The translations under genes and the position numbers were made by a program. This document shows, in pieces, positions 1 through 7,387 of a DNA stretch of 9,597 bases. The stretch's first letter is position 1. Every line of letters starts with the position of its first letter. The DNA is from Planctomycetaceae bacterium (GTDB lineage: Bacteria > Planctomycetota > Planctomycetia > Pirellulales > Pirellulaceae), in contig PADE01000046.1 of the NCBI GenBank assembly GCA_002702965.1, forward strand, positions 1-9,597, given 5' to 3'. The notes below the pieces were generated by a model. It was given only the letters and a program-made list of their open reading frames with translations. It was not told where the DNA came from and made no database searches.

Positions 1-150
1 TGGTGGGAGACGGTGCCTTGTCGCCGGCTGCACCTCCAGCGCCCAAGGCAGCACCGACAAGTGCATCCGGCACGGTGGTGGGAGACGGTGCCTTGTCGAC
101 GGCTGCACCTCCGGTGCCATCGGCAGCACCGACAAGTGCAAGCGGCATGG
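1..150. repeat. Two tandem copies of a 75-bp in-frame repeat
   Basis: Positions 1-75 and 76-150 both begin TGGTGGGAGACGGTGCCTTG and align without gaps. I count 9 differences in 75 positions (about 88% identity). The unit is 25 codons, so it keeps the minus-strand DUF1501 frame. The encoded units read ALVGAADGTGGAAVDKAPSP and ALVGAALGAGGAAGDKAPSP, each with a few further residues. The array touches the left edge, so the copy number is at least two and may be higher. Confidence 0.9.
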
Positions 151-301
151 CGGCGGTCTGCGCTGCGTATCCGTCTTCGGCGAGCATGGTGCTGAGCGCC
201 AGCCCGGCGAATCCCATACCGGCGTCTCCTAGAAACGTACGTCGATTCGACGAAACCGGTCGTCGTTCCCTACCGGAGCCAGCCGCTTGTCGATTCTTCA
301 T
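1..301 (-). CDS. DUF1501-type exported protein, N-terminal 100 residues (runs off left edge)
   Basis: Read on the minus strand from the ATG at 301-299, the frame stays open to the window edge. The first residues include SNRRTFLGDAG (arginine pair at residues 20-21) followed by a hydrophobic stretch, GMGFAGLALSTML (about 28-40), and AEDGYAAQ. This is the twin-arginine-like leader typical of planctomycete DUF1501 proteins, which are predicted to be exported folded. From about residue 54 the protein enters a repetitive Ala/Gly/Pro-rich stretch encoded by a 75-bp tandem repeat, where family members normally proceed into a short linker before the catalytic-like DUF1501 fold. The ATG overlaps the TGA of the upstream PSCyt1/DUF1553 gene (ATGA), the usual partner of DUF1501, which strongly supports the start and the operon. 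DUF1501 is related to the sulfatase/alkaline phosphatase superfamily, but its activity is not established. The diagnostic body of the domain lies outside the window, so the family call rests on leader and context. Confidence 0.8.
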   Translation of the reverse strand, partial: MKNRQAAGSGRERRPVSSNRRTFLGDAGMGFAGLALSTMLAEDGYAAQTAAMPLALVGAADGTGGAAVDKAPSPTTVPDALVGAALGAGGAAGDKAPSPT

Positions 302-3300
302 TTGACCGTCACAAAATCATGGTGATTGAAGAGGGAGTGGATCAGGTTTTCCCGGGCGTGTAGCCGTGGATCGCTCGCGGGCGAGTCGGTGTTTTCGGCG
401 GCTTGGCCGTTCGCTGCATCGGGGTTGCGTTGGGCCTTGTAGACCGACTCCCGCGCGGCGAGGAACTGTCCACAGATCTTGCGTTCGGTTTCCGTGGCCG
501 GACGGGAGAGCACCTGTTCAAACACGGTTTGGATGAACCCGTCTGTGTCGGTCTGTTCGCGCGACAAACGCGCCGCCAGTTTGCGCGACTGTACGAGGGT
601 CAACTCGCTGTTGAACAGTGCCAGTGCTTGATGCGGGACGATGCTGACGTGCCGGTTGTAGCACTCGGTCGGATCCGCCCCGTCGAACAACTTGAGAAAT
701 TTCATCTGGTCTTCGGGAGAGTGGTGAAAGTAGAGGCTGCGGCGGACGACCGACATTCCGTCGGCCACCGGCAGGTCGGGCCCTCCGATGGTTCGGTCGA
801 GTGTTCCCGCCGCCGCGAGCACGCTGTCGCGCACGGTTTCGGCGTCCATCCGCCGGGCAGGCATCCGCCACAGCAGCAGGTTGTCAGGATCGATGTCGAA
901 GTTGGCCGAGTCACTCGTCGATGCCCGGCAGTAGGCGCTCGACGTGACGATCAGGCGATGCAGGTGTTTCATCGACCAGGGCTTACAATCCGGTTGACCC
1001 GCCACCCAATGCCAGCCTCCATCGGCTTCAGTCAGCACCAGCGAGGGTTGTCGCAGTTCGGACGCCAGCCAATCGAGCAACTGTGGGTGGCTGGGTTTCT
1101 GTCCGCTGAGGCCGAAGTCAAACACCGATCGCACCAGTGGACGGCCGAAGTGCCGCAACCAGATGTGGTTCACTGCCACACGCGCCGTCAGTGGATTCTG
1201 GGGATCGGCGACCCAACGGGCCAGCGCCAGACGGCGCCCGGACGAGGACCCGTAACTCCCAGGCAAACCACTGTATCGCGGTGTCGCCGGCTCCTGCGTC
1301 GTTTTCTCCGCCTTTTCCAGCTGGCCGTTTGTGGTCTCTAGTTTCTTGTTGGCATCAGCGAGCGCTTTGCTGAGTTTCTCGTCTCCCGCAGCACCCTGTT
1401 CGGCCAGCGCCGCAGCGCGGGCCAGTTCGTGCTTTGCCAGGAAACGCGCTTCCACCGCCTTGTGCAATGCCACTTGGCGCTGGGCTTGCTGCGCGACGAT
1501 GGCGAGTTCCTCATGGCGTTTCTTGTGGGCCGCGACTTCCTCCTTTGACGGGTTTTCGGCGGCCGGCGCATCGAGATATTTCCAGGCGTCCGCTACCCAG
1601 GTCGCGCGGTGAGCGGCCAGGGCGGCCCGGTGGTTGGCGAGTTTTAGTTGTGATTGCTCCAGGACGGAGCTGGCCAGCGACCGGTGCGTGGGATCGGATT
1701 TTTTCAGCCGCGCAATCGGAGCGAACAGGGCGATCGTACCATTGGGCGCCAGCGGCACGTTCTCCGGCAGACGATCGATGCGCAAGCCCTGAAACTCAGC
1801 CAGGGCACCCCGGGTCCATAATCGGAAACCACCCGGTTCACGATTCGCGAGCTGGTACGTCTGTTGCAGCACGTCATTGACGTAGACGTTGACCAGGCGA
1901 TCGCGGACGTGGAGGTCCAGGACAAATACCTGTTCCAGCGGCACAGCCAGCGCACGGAACAGGTCTTTGGAGTAATTGCGATCTCCATCGAACTCGCTGA
2001 AAAAACCGAGTCCCGATTTTTCGGAGTGCGCGGTCAAGAAGACCCCCTCGTTACGTCCCCCCTTGTCGTTTCGGTCGAACGAAATCCCAGCCTCGCGTAC
2101 TTTTGTACCACCCGTGATGCGCAGCCGCAGGTGCACTCTGAAGTCGCGCGGCGGCTCTCGCGGCCATTCGTATTCCAGCCAGCACATCTCCTCGCTGGCG
2201 ACGCTGGTTTGCGTCAACTGGCCGTTGCGATCTTCCCACTGCCCGGGTCCCACTCTCCAGGCGGCGCTGCGCTGTGGCTGAAACGTCTCCACAAGCAGCG
2301 GGTCTTGGGTGGGTTGTAAATCGTCCTCGCGGGTGGTCGCCAAGCGACGCTCGGTAGCGACGAGGAATTCCTGGGCCGCCTCCACAGACCGTTTGGCCTG
2401 GCGAATGTCGTCTTCCAGACGGGCGATCGTTTGTGCTTCGATCGGTTTGCGCAGATGCGGGATGCGTGCCTGTGGTGGCAGTGAAACGCTTTTCGGTTCG
2501 GTCCAGCTACCGAACACTTGGGGGATCCCCGGCGTGATCACTCGTTTTTTATCTGGAGTACGATCGTTGCCGCGGATATAGAACTTGGTAACGGCGTTCT
2601 GGTCGCGGTCGAAGATCCGTGCGACTCCCGCCAGATCGATACCCCCGGGACCACCTCCACCGTTGTCGATGGCCACCTGGACCGGCTCGAAGATGTTGCG
2701 GAAGCGGTAGTACTCGTCGTGCCAGATCGGATCGTACGGGTGATCGTGGCACTGGACACAGGCCATGGTTAGTCCCAGAAAGGCCTTGGCTGTGTGTTCG
2801 ACCGTGTCGCGGATCCACTGCTCACGGCTATCGGTGTTGCGGTTACGGACGAGAAATCCAGTGGCACCGAGATTGGCCGGATCGAAGGGGACCATCTCGT
2901 CGGCGGCCAGCATCTCCATCAGCATCCGCTCGTAGCCCTTGTCCGCGTTGAGCGATCGGGTCACCCAGTCGCGCCAGTGCCAGATGTTTTTTTGACTGAA
3001 GCGGACCTCGCTCTGGAATCCGTACCAGTCGCTGTACCGCCAGACATCCAGCCAGTGTCTCCCCCACCGTTCACCGTAGTGGGGACTCGCCAGCAGCCGA
3101 TCGACCGACTTGGCCAACGCGTCCCCGGACCCGTCGGACAGGAAGGCCCCTAGCGCTTCACGCGAGGGGGGTAGGCCGGTCAAATCTAACGCGACTCGCC
3201 GCAGCAGAATATGCCGCGGTGCCGGGGGACGAGGGCGGAGCTTCGCGGTCTGGTGTCGGCGGTTGATGAAGGCGTCGATCGGGTGTTGCCGTTCGTCTCC

Positions 3301-3735
3301 GGCTGCCGATGCTGGCACGGCGGGCCGACGGATCGGCTGGAACGCCCAGTGCGCCCGAGGGTCGTGTGCCTGTTCGTCCGCAGGGGCAGCGGCTCCCGCG
3401 GCGATCCACGTTTTCAGGATCTCGATCTGCCTTGGATTGAGCGGTTCTCCTTCGGGCGGCATCCGCGAGTCCTCATCGGCGGTGATCCGCACGACCAGCG
3501 CGCTGCCGCCGACGTCGCCAGGGACCATGGCCGCCCCATCGTCTCCGCCCGCTAAGGCCCGGGCCCGAGTGTCCAGCCGCAGGCCGGACTCGGAGCGCAA
3601 CGGACCATGACAGCGGAAGCAGTTGATCTGCAAGATCGGTTTGACATCGCGCAGATAATCGATCGGCTCGGCCGCGAACGCCGAGGGGAGGCTCAGAGCG
3701 GCCAGTATCAGGGTCGTCGTGCGGATAGGTGCCAT
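298..3735 (-). CDS. PSCyt1-DUF1549-(LamG-like)-DUF1553 planctomycete exported protein
   Basis: This 1145-residue protein has the full planctomycete cytochrome architecture. Residues 1-22 (MAPIRTTTLILAALSLPSAFA) are a signal peptide. PSCyt1 follows at about 25-115, with the haem motif CFRCH at 39-43, a possible distal ligand in RMPPEGE (Met92) and TWIAAGA at the end. DUF1549 spans about 152-365, with LRRVALDLTGLPP and a second CxxCH, CVQCHDHPYDP (326-336). An RGNDRTP segment follows. A LamG/DUF1080-like beta-sandwich lies at about 478-657 (DPLLVETF to LRIDRLP), flanked by charged helical, probably coiled-coil segments (about 430-470 and 670-815). DUF1553 runs from about 819 to the C-terminus (NHIWLRHFGRPLV, PSHPQLLDWLA, SIVPHQALALFNSELT). 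The frame is open to an ATG at 3795, but the start at 3735 is preferred because it places the signal peptide at the N-terminus; no clear Shine-Dalgarno sequence supports any of the candidates. The gene is the first of an operon with DUF1501 (4-nt ATGA overlap). Two CxxCH motifs suggest haem binding in the periplasm; the reaction is unknown. Confidence 0.93.
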   Translation of the reverse strand: MAPIRTTTLILAALSLPSAFAAEPIDYLRDVKPILQINCFRCHGPLRSESGLRLDTRARALAGGDDGAAMVPGDVGGSALVVRITADEDSRMPPEGEPLNPRQIEILKTWIAAGAAAPADEQAHDPRAHWAFQPIRRPAVPASAAGDERQHPIDAFINRRHQTAKLRPRPPAPRHILLRRVALDLTGLPPSREALGAFLSDGSGDALAKSVDRLLASPHYGERWGRHWLDVWRYSDWYGFQSEVRFSQKNIWHWRDWVTRSLNADKGYERMLMEMLAADEMVPFDPANLGATGFLVRNRNTDSREQWIRDTVEHTAKAFLGLTMACVQCHDHPYDPIWHDEYYRFRNIFEPVQVAIDNGGGGPGGIDLAGVARIFDRDQNAVTKFYIRGNDRTPDKKRVITPGIPQVFGSWTEPKSVSLPPQARIPHLRKPIEAQTIARLEDDIRQAKRSVEAAQEFLVATERRLATTREDDLQPTQDPLLVETFQPQRSAAWRVGPGQWEDRNGQLTQTSVASEEMCWLEYEWPREPPRDFRVHLRLRITGGTKVREAGISFDRNDKGGRNEGVFLTAHSEKSGLGFFSEFDGDRNYSKDLFRALAVPLEQVFVLDLHVRDRLVNVYVNDVLQQTYQLANREPGGFRLWTRGALAEFQGLRIDRLPENVPLAPNGTIALFAPIARLKKSDPTHRSLASSVLEQSQLKLANHRAALAAHRATWVADAWKYLDAPAAENPSKEEVAAHKKRHEELAIVAQQAQRQVALHKAVEARFLAKHELARAAALAEQGAAGDEKLSKALADANKKLETTNGQLEKAEKTTQEPATPRYSGLPGSYGSSSGRRLALARWVADPQNPLTARVAVNHIWLRHFGRPLVRSVFDFGLSGQKPSHPQLLDWLASELRQPSLVLTEADGGWHWVAGQPDCKPWSMKHLHRLIVTSSAYCRASTSDSANFDIDPDNLLLWRMPARRMDAETVRDSVLAAAGTLDRTIGGPDLPVADGMSVVRRSLYFHHSPEDQMKFLKLFDGADPTECYNRHVSIVPHQALALFNSELTLVQSRKLAARLSREQTDTDGFIQTVFEQVLSRPATETERKICGQFLAARESVYKAQRNPDAANGQAAENTDSPASDPRLHARENLIHSLFNHHDFVTVK

Positions 3736-3805
3736 GGAGGACTCTTGGTTTTGCGGCCAGCCCGTCACCATCTCGATCGTCGCGTCGCGGATCACACAAA
3801 ACGAC

Positions 3806-3825
3806 CTCGGCGGAGCCGCGCCGAG
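3806..3825. repeat. Inverted repeat, 7-bp arms
   Basis: CTCGGCG (3806-3812) and its exact reverse complement CGCCGAG (3819-3825) flank a 6-base loop. It lies about 70-90 bases upstream of the minus-strand start at 3735, so it could be a leader hairpin or a protein-binding site. There is no T-tract, so it does not look like a terminator. In GC-rich DNA a stem of this size can arise by chance. Confidence 0.4.
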
Positions 3826-4012
3826 TATGGAATCGCAGTCGAGATGTTGTACAGGGGTCGTGCCATCCGGTCTCCAGCCAACCTCTCAGGGGCAATCGCT
3901 CACTTCCAACCGATCGACCGCGCGTTGATGTTGATTGCCATCGCGTGGCGTCCTGAGGTATGACATGCATTCTAACAGACCTGGCGCGACGGCGGTGTGC
4001 GGGTCGTATCAT

Positions 4013-4036
4013 CGCGGGCCAGTTTTCCAGCCCGCG
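4013..4036. repeat. Inverted repeat, 7-bp GC arms with T-rich loop
   Basis: CGCGGGC (4013-4019) pairs with GCCCGCG (4030-4036) around the 10-base loop CAGTTTTCCA. It ends 54 bases before the glycosidase start codon, so it would sit in the 5' leader if transcription begins upstream. It could be a leader hairpin or an operator; no U-run follows to make it a terminator. Confidence 0.4.
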
Positions 4037-4090
4037 GCGACTTTCGATTGATCAGCGACCTCGACACCGGCGGGAGACACTGGATACGCC

Positions 4091-6391
4091 ATGAGGAGCA
4101 TGTCATTTTCAAAACAGCTGGTCGGTTCTGTTCTGTGCGCCACCCTCACGGTTGCTTTGAGCGGGCAGACATCGGCCGGTGGTCAGGCCACTGCGACGCG
4201 GCAGTCCGTGGTTCCCCAGAAACCGATCGTACTCTGGAAAGAGGACTTCGAAGGCGAACAGCCCGAGAAATTCGCGTTGACTCACCATAACGCCAAGCAG
4301 GTAACCGTGGCGTTTGCTGGTGTCAGCGAAGAACATGCCGCGGGGGGCAAGCGGAGTTTCAAGATCGCCGCGACGCTGACCGAGGGAAACTACGCGTACT
4401 GGATTATCAAAGTCGACGCCCCGTTCACCCACCCCCTCAAGATTCGCGGGAAGGTCCGTCGCGAGGGGGAAGTCGACGTTCAGGTCGGCTACTACTTTCG
4501 CAATGTCGATACGGGGGCGTCTTCGCTGGTACGCCAGGGAACCAAGATCGCGGACCGGAAAGATGGCTGGAGCACTTGGGAGTGTTATGACCCAGGGCTG
4601 CTCAAGTCCGCCCAGCAGCTACGGCTGCAGGCGGTCGGCGTTTTTATTTTTCCCAGCGCGTGGAGAAGGCCGCGTCCGGCTCAGCCACAGCACTATTTCA
4701 AGAACACCGCGGCTGTCGCTTACGTGGACGATCTGGAAGTGATCCGCATGCCGCGGCCCAAGCCACCCGGCAAGGTGCCTCGTCCCCAGGATATTCGGGA
4801 GTATCGGGTGGTGCCCGTTGCGCCGCTGACCGAGAGCCGGATTCTCGCCTCCTCACCGGTGATTCCCGATGACATGAAGCGCGATCGTCTGAGCATGACG
4901 GCGGCTCAGGATGAGTACGAGTCGGCCAGCTTCGCCATCCTCTCGGGACAGCAGCTCGATCAGGTCAAAGTCACGATGACCGACCTGGTACAGGGGGCGC
5001 ACCGGATCGCGGCGGCCGATTTGCGGGTCGTCAAGTGCTGGTTCCTGCCCACCGATTACGACGAATGGCTGCCGATCACAGTGATGTATCCCGAACTGCT
5101 GTTGCACGATGACGAGCTCATCAAGGTCGACATCCCCAAAGTCAAACAATCGATTCGGGCTACCACGACCGGGGGAGAGACGCGTTATTTTGACATCTCT
5201 AAGGGCAACCCGGAACTGAAACCGGAGTACACCATCGAAGACGCCGCGTCGCTGCAACCGGTCCAGATTCGACCGTTTGTACCCCAGCAGTTCTGGCTCA
5301 CGGTGCATGTTCCGGTCGGTGCTGCGCCGGGAGAGTACCGCGCGGAAATCGTTATCGAGCCGCAGAACGCGCCGTCGCGACGTATGCCCGTGGTACTCCG
5401 CGTACTGCCCTTTCGTCTGCCGGCTCCGGTCCTCGAGTACTCGCACTACTACCGGGCCAAACTCAAAACCGACGGCGCTCCGCTGATCTCCTCGGAATGG
5501 AAGACCGAGCAGCAACTGGAGGCGGAATTTCGTGACATGCAGTCGCATGGTGTGAATAACCCGGCGATCTATCAGGGTGTCGGCAGTGGCCCCGATGCGG
5601 GAAAGGCGCTACAACGGTATCTGACCGTCTGGGATCGTGTGGGATTGAGCAAGGAACGGCTGTTCATGGTCGCGGCCGGGGCTTCCAACGAACTGGAACA
5701 GCAGCGGAAGCGGCTGGCGATGGCGAAAAGGTTCGGGTTTCGCGATTTGTACGCGTTTGGATCGGATGAGGCGTCGGGCGAGCGGTTGCTCGCGCAGCGC
5801 AATTTCTGGACGCGCACGCGCGGTGTTGGCTTGAAGATCGCGGTCGCCTGCAATCCCGACTTCGACGAACTGGTGGGCGATCTGTTGGATGCTCCGATTC
5901 TCGGAGGCCCGGCGCGGCCCGATCTGGCGGCTCGTGTCCGCCAGCGGGGCTACCGCATCTACATGTATGGCAACCCGCAGTACGGACATCCCAACCCGGT
6001 GATCTACCGCAGGAACTTTGGTCTTTCGCTGTGGCGGGCCGGGTATCACGGCGCGGTGAGCTACGCGTACCAGCACGCCATGACGTGGCACCCCTGGAAT
6101 GATTTCGCCAACGGTCGTTTCCCGAAGATGACCTATCCGACGACATCCGGAGTGGTGGGGACCATCTCCTGGGAAGGGTTCCGCGAGACGATTGACGACG
6201 TTCGCTATCTGACGCGGCTGCTGGGGCTACTCGACCGAGCGACCGCGCAACCGGCGACCCGCAAGGCGGCCACCGAGATCCGCGGCTGGCTCGATGCGGT
6301 GGACCTGACCGCTGATTTCGATGCGGTCCGAGCCGGCCTGATCGAGAGAATTCTCGCGCTGCAAACGGCGCTGGAGACGGGCGCCCGTTAG
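4091..6391 (+). CDS. Secreted glycoside hydrolase-like protein (GH123/DUF4091-like) with N-terminal CBM-like domain
   Basis: This 766-residue protein has a signal peptide (MRSMSFSKQLVGSVLCATLT to about residue 30). A first beta-sandwich at about 47-217 opens with WKEDFEGEQPEKF and closes with YVDDLEVI, the pattern of carbohydrate-binding or LamG-type modules. A second beta-rich domain (about 240-450) contains FWLTVHVPVGAAPGEYRAEI and the strand RMPVVLRVLPFRLP, a layout seen ahead of GH123/DUF4091 barrels. The remainder (about 455-735) looks like the TIM-barrel part, with FGSDEASG placing an adjacent Asp559-Glu560 pair, and a DUF4091-like end (YPTTSG at about 682, ISWEGFRETIDDVRYLTRLL). GH123 enzymes are beta-N-acetylgalactosaminidases that use neighbouring Asp and Glu residues, so Asp559/Glu560 is a reasonable catalytic candidate; the substrate here is inference. 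The start at 4091 is chosen for the signal peptide; an ATG at 4100 is also possible. A GGGAG at 4072-4076 is rather far upstream. The stop TAG interlocks with that of the convergent propeller gene. Confidence 0.8.
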   Translation: MRSMSFSKQLVGSVLCATLTVALSGQTSAGGQATATRQSVVPQKPIVLWKEDFEGEQPEKFALTHHNAKQVTVAFAGVSEEHAAGGKRSFKIAATLTEGNYAYWIIKVDAPFTHPLKIRGKVRREGEVDVQVGYYFRNVDTGASSLVRQGTKIADRKDGWSTWECYDPGLLKSAQQLRLQAVGVFIFPSAWRRPRPAQPQHYFKNTAAVAYVDDLEVIRMPRPKPPGKVPRPQDIREYRVVPVAPLTESRILASSPVIPDDMKRDRLSMTAAQDEYESASFAILSGQQLDQVKVTMTDLVQGAHRIAAADLRVVKCWFLPTDYDEWLPITVMYPELLLHDDELIKVDIPKVKQSIRATTTGGETRYFDISKGNPELKPEYTIEDAASLQPVQIRPFVPQQFWLTVHVPVGAAPGEYRAEIVIEPQNAPSRRMPVVLRVLPFRLPAPVLEYSHYYRAKLKTDGAPLISSEWKTEQQLEAEFRDMQSHGVNNPAIYQGVGSGPDAGKALQRYLTVWDRVGLSKERLFMVAAGASNELEQQRKRLAMAKRFGFRDLYAFGSDEASGERLLAQRNFWTRTRGVGLKIAVACNPDFDELVGDLLDAPILGGPARPDLAARVRQRGYRIYMYGNPQYGHPNPVIYRRNFGLSLWRAGYHGAVSYAYQHAMTWHPWNDFANGRFPKMTYPTTSGVVGTISWEGFRETIDDVRYLTRLLGLLDRATAQPATRKAATEIRGWLDAVDLTADFDAVRAGLIERILALQTALETGAR

Positions 6392-7338
6392 CGGATGACG
6401 CCGCCCGGGACATCGAGGATCTGCGAGTTGGGGACGGAGTTGCCGAATACCTTGAATTGATCGAGCGTCCACACCACTTTCCGCGTCACCGGGTTGATCT
6501 CGATGACCAGTGGGTTGTCCGGTCCCGCATGACAATTGCCGATCACGTAGTTGCCGTTGGGGAGTACCTCCAGCGTCGTGACCCAGGCCAACGTGATTCC
6601 CGGCAGGTCCCGCTGTTCCAGTTTCCATACGATCTGTTTGCCGCGGGTCACTTCCAGCACGCTGTGTCCGTTTCCCGTTGCGATCAGCGTATTTCCGTTC
6701 TTTAACCGGACGGCGCCGAACACCTGATTCCCGAAGGCGTCGGGACCGTGACCACCCCGACGCGGCTTGCCGAACAGCGGAACCTCGTAGTCCCAGACGA
6801 CGGCCCCGGACGCGCCGTGGTATTCCCGTACGGCGCCATCGGCCTCGTGGCAGACCAGATAGTTACCGTTGCCGAGTTTGCGGACGAGACGCGTATCGTG
6901 GTGCGGATGCGGCGCCTTGACGTGCAGTTTCACCGAGTGCAGGAGCTGCCCCTCTCGGTCGATCTCGATGATCCGTTGGGACCCCGATTCGGCGATCATG
7001 ATCCGACCATTTTCCAACGGTTGAAAGGCATGGACCTCGATGCGTTTTCCTCGGTTACCGTTCGCGAGTGCGGCGTCGTACGACCAGACGACCTGGTTGG
7101 TCTTCGGATCCAACTCAACGATCTTGTGGCTGCCTTGCTGGACCATTATGTGTCCGTTCGGCAATACGTGGATGTCGTGGATCCCGCCCCACCGGGTCTG
7201 CCACTCGACCTCCCCTTGTGCGTCGAGAATTGCCAGTTTTTGGTTGCCCTGCAAAATGATCCGGTGACCAGCGTCCCCGCGATCGGGTAACCACCACAAC
7301 AGGGCGCCAACGAGCAACACCAAAGGTGGACGGATCAT
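6388..7338 (-). CDS. Exported beta-propeller protein (PQQ-like / arylsulfotransferase-like repeats)
   Basis: This 316-residue protein has a short signal peptide, MIRPPLVLLVGALLWWLP, with likely cleavage near Ala23. The mature part is a repeat protein: L-x-N-G turns recur at residues 59-62, 108-111, 155-158, 212-215 and 259-262, about 47-57 residues apart. Each is followed by a strand such as IMVQQGSHKIVELD or YLVCHEADGAVREY and often by an exposed Trp strand (VVWSYD, VVWDYEV, IVWKLE, VVWTLD). With the first blade (IILQGNQKLAILDAQGEVEW) this makes at least six blades. The pattern fits PQQ-like and arylsulfotransferase-like propellers. Histidines cluster on one edge (HDIH 54-57, His103, HPHHD 144-148), which could form a ligand or metal site. 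The frame is open up to 7590, but the ATG at 7338 is chosen because it gives the signal peptide and has GGGAG six bases upstream. No enzymatic role can be assigned; it may be a binding or sensing protein for the adjacent hydrolase system. Confidence 0.8.
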   Translation of the reverse strand: MIRPPLVLLVGALLWWLPDRGDAGHRIILQGNQKLAILDAQGEVEWQTRWGGIHDIHVLPNGHIMVQQGSHKIVELDPKTNQVVWSYDAALANGNRGKRIEVHAFQPLENGRIMIAESGSQRIIEIDREGQLLHSVKLHVKAPHPHHDTRLVRKLGNGNYLVCHEADGAVREYHGASGAVVWDYEVPLFGKPRRGGHGPDAFGNQVFGAVRLKNGNTLIATGNGHSVLEVTRGKQIVWKLEQRDLPGITLAWVTTLEVLPNGNYVIGNCHAGPDNPLVIEINPVTRKVVWTLDQFKVFGNSVPNSQILDVPGGVIR

Positions 7339-7343
7339 CGGAT

Positions 7344-7349
7344 ACTCCC
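7344..7349 (-). promoter_or_regulatory. Ribosome binding site of the propeller gene
   Basis: On the minus strand, CGGGAG is followed by TATCCG and then ATG (7338-7336). A GGGAG core six bases before the ATG supports this start over the longer upstream frame. Confidence 0.55.
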
Positions 7350-7387
7350 GGGGGCGGACGGACGGGGAACCGGTGCGGCGGGACTGC

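Larger units (their letters stand above)
3736..4090. other. Divergent intergenic region between the PSCyt1/DUF1553 gene and the glycosidase gene
   Basis: These 355 bases separate two divergently transcribed genes and should hold both promoters. I found no convincing small gene. Open frames here lack coding-like translations and are shadows or extensions of neighbours. No confident -35/-10 pair could be assigned: TTGATG and TTGATT at 3925-3936 lie 22 or more bases from the nearest -10-like TATGAC (3959-3964), which is too far for a standard sigma-70 site. Two small inverted repeats are listed separately. Confidence 0.6.

Noticed and set aside
3..305. Plus-strand 100-codon frame over the left edge
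   Set aside because: It is the complement of the DUF1501 N-terminus and its repeat. The minus-strand reading has a leader, a family-like motif and ATGA coupling; the plus-strand reading has none.
403..1341. Plus-strand 312-codon frame
   Set aside because: It lies opposite the DUF1553 domain. The translation is Arg/Gln-rich with no recognisable domain, a typical shadow in GC-rich DNA.
3736..3795. N-terminal extension of the PSCyt1 protein to the ATG at 3795
   Set aside because: It would add 20 polar residues before an otherwise normal signal peptide and has no ribosome binding site.
3891..3939. GGCAATC ... GATTGCC inverted repeat
   Set aside because: The arms are only 7 bp and 35 bases apart, which is easily a chance occurrence.
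3925..3964. TTGATG/TTGATT and TATGAC as a promoter for the glycosidase gene
   Set aside because: The spacing is 22 or more bases, outside the normal range for a sigma-70 promoter.
5664..6413. Minus-strand 249-codon frame opposite the glycosidase
   Set aside because: It is Arg/Ser/Pro-rich with no coherent motifs, while the plus frame carries the conserved DUF4091-like end.
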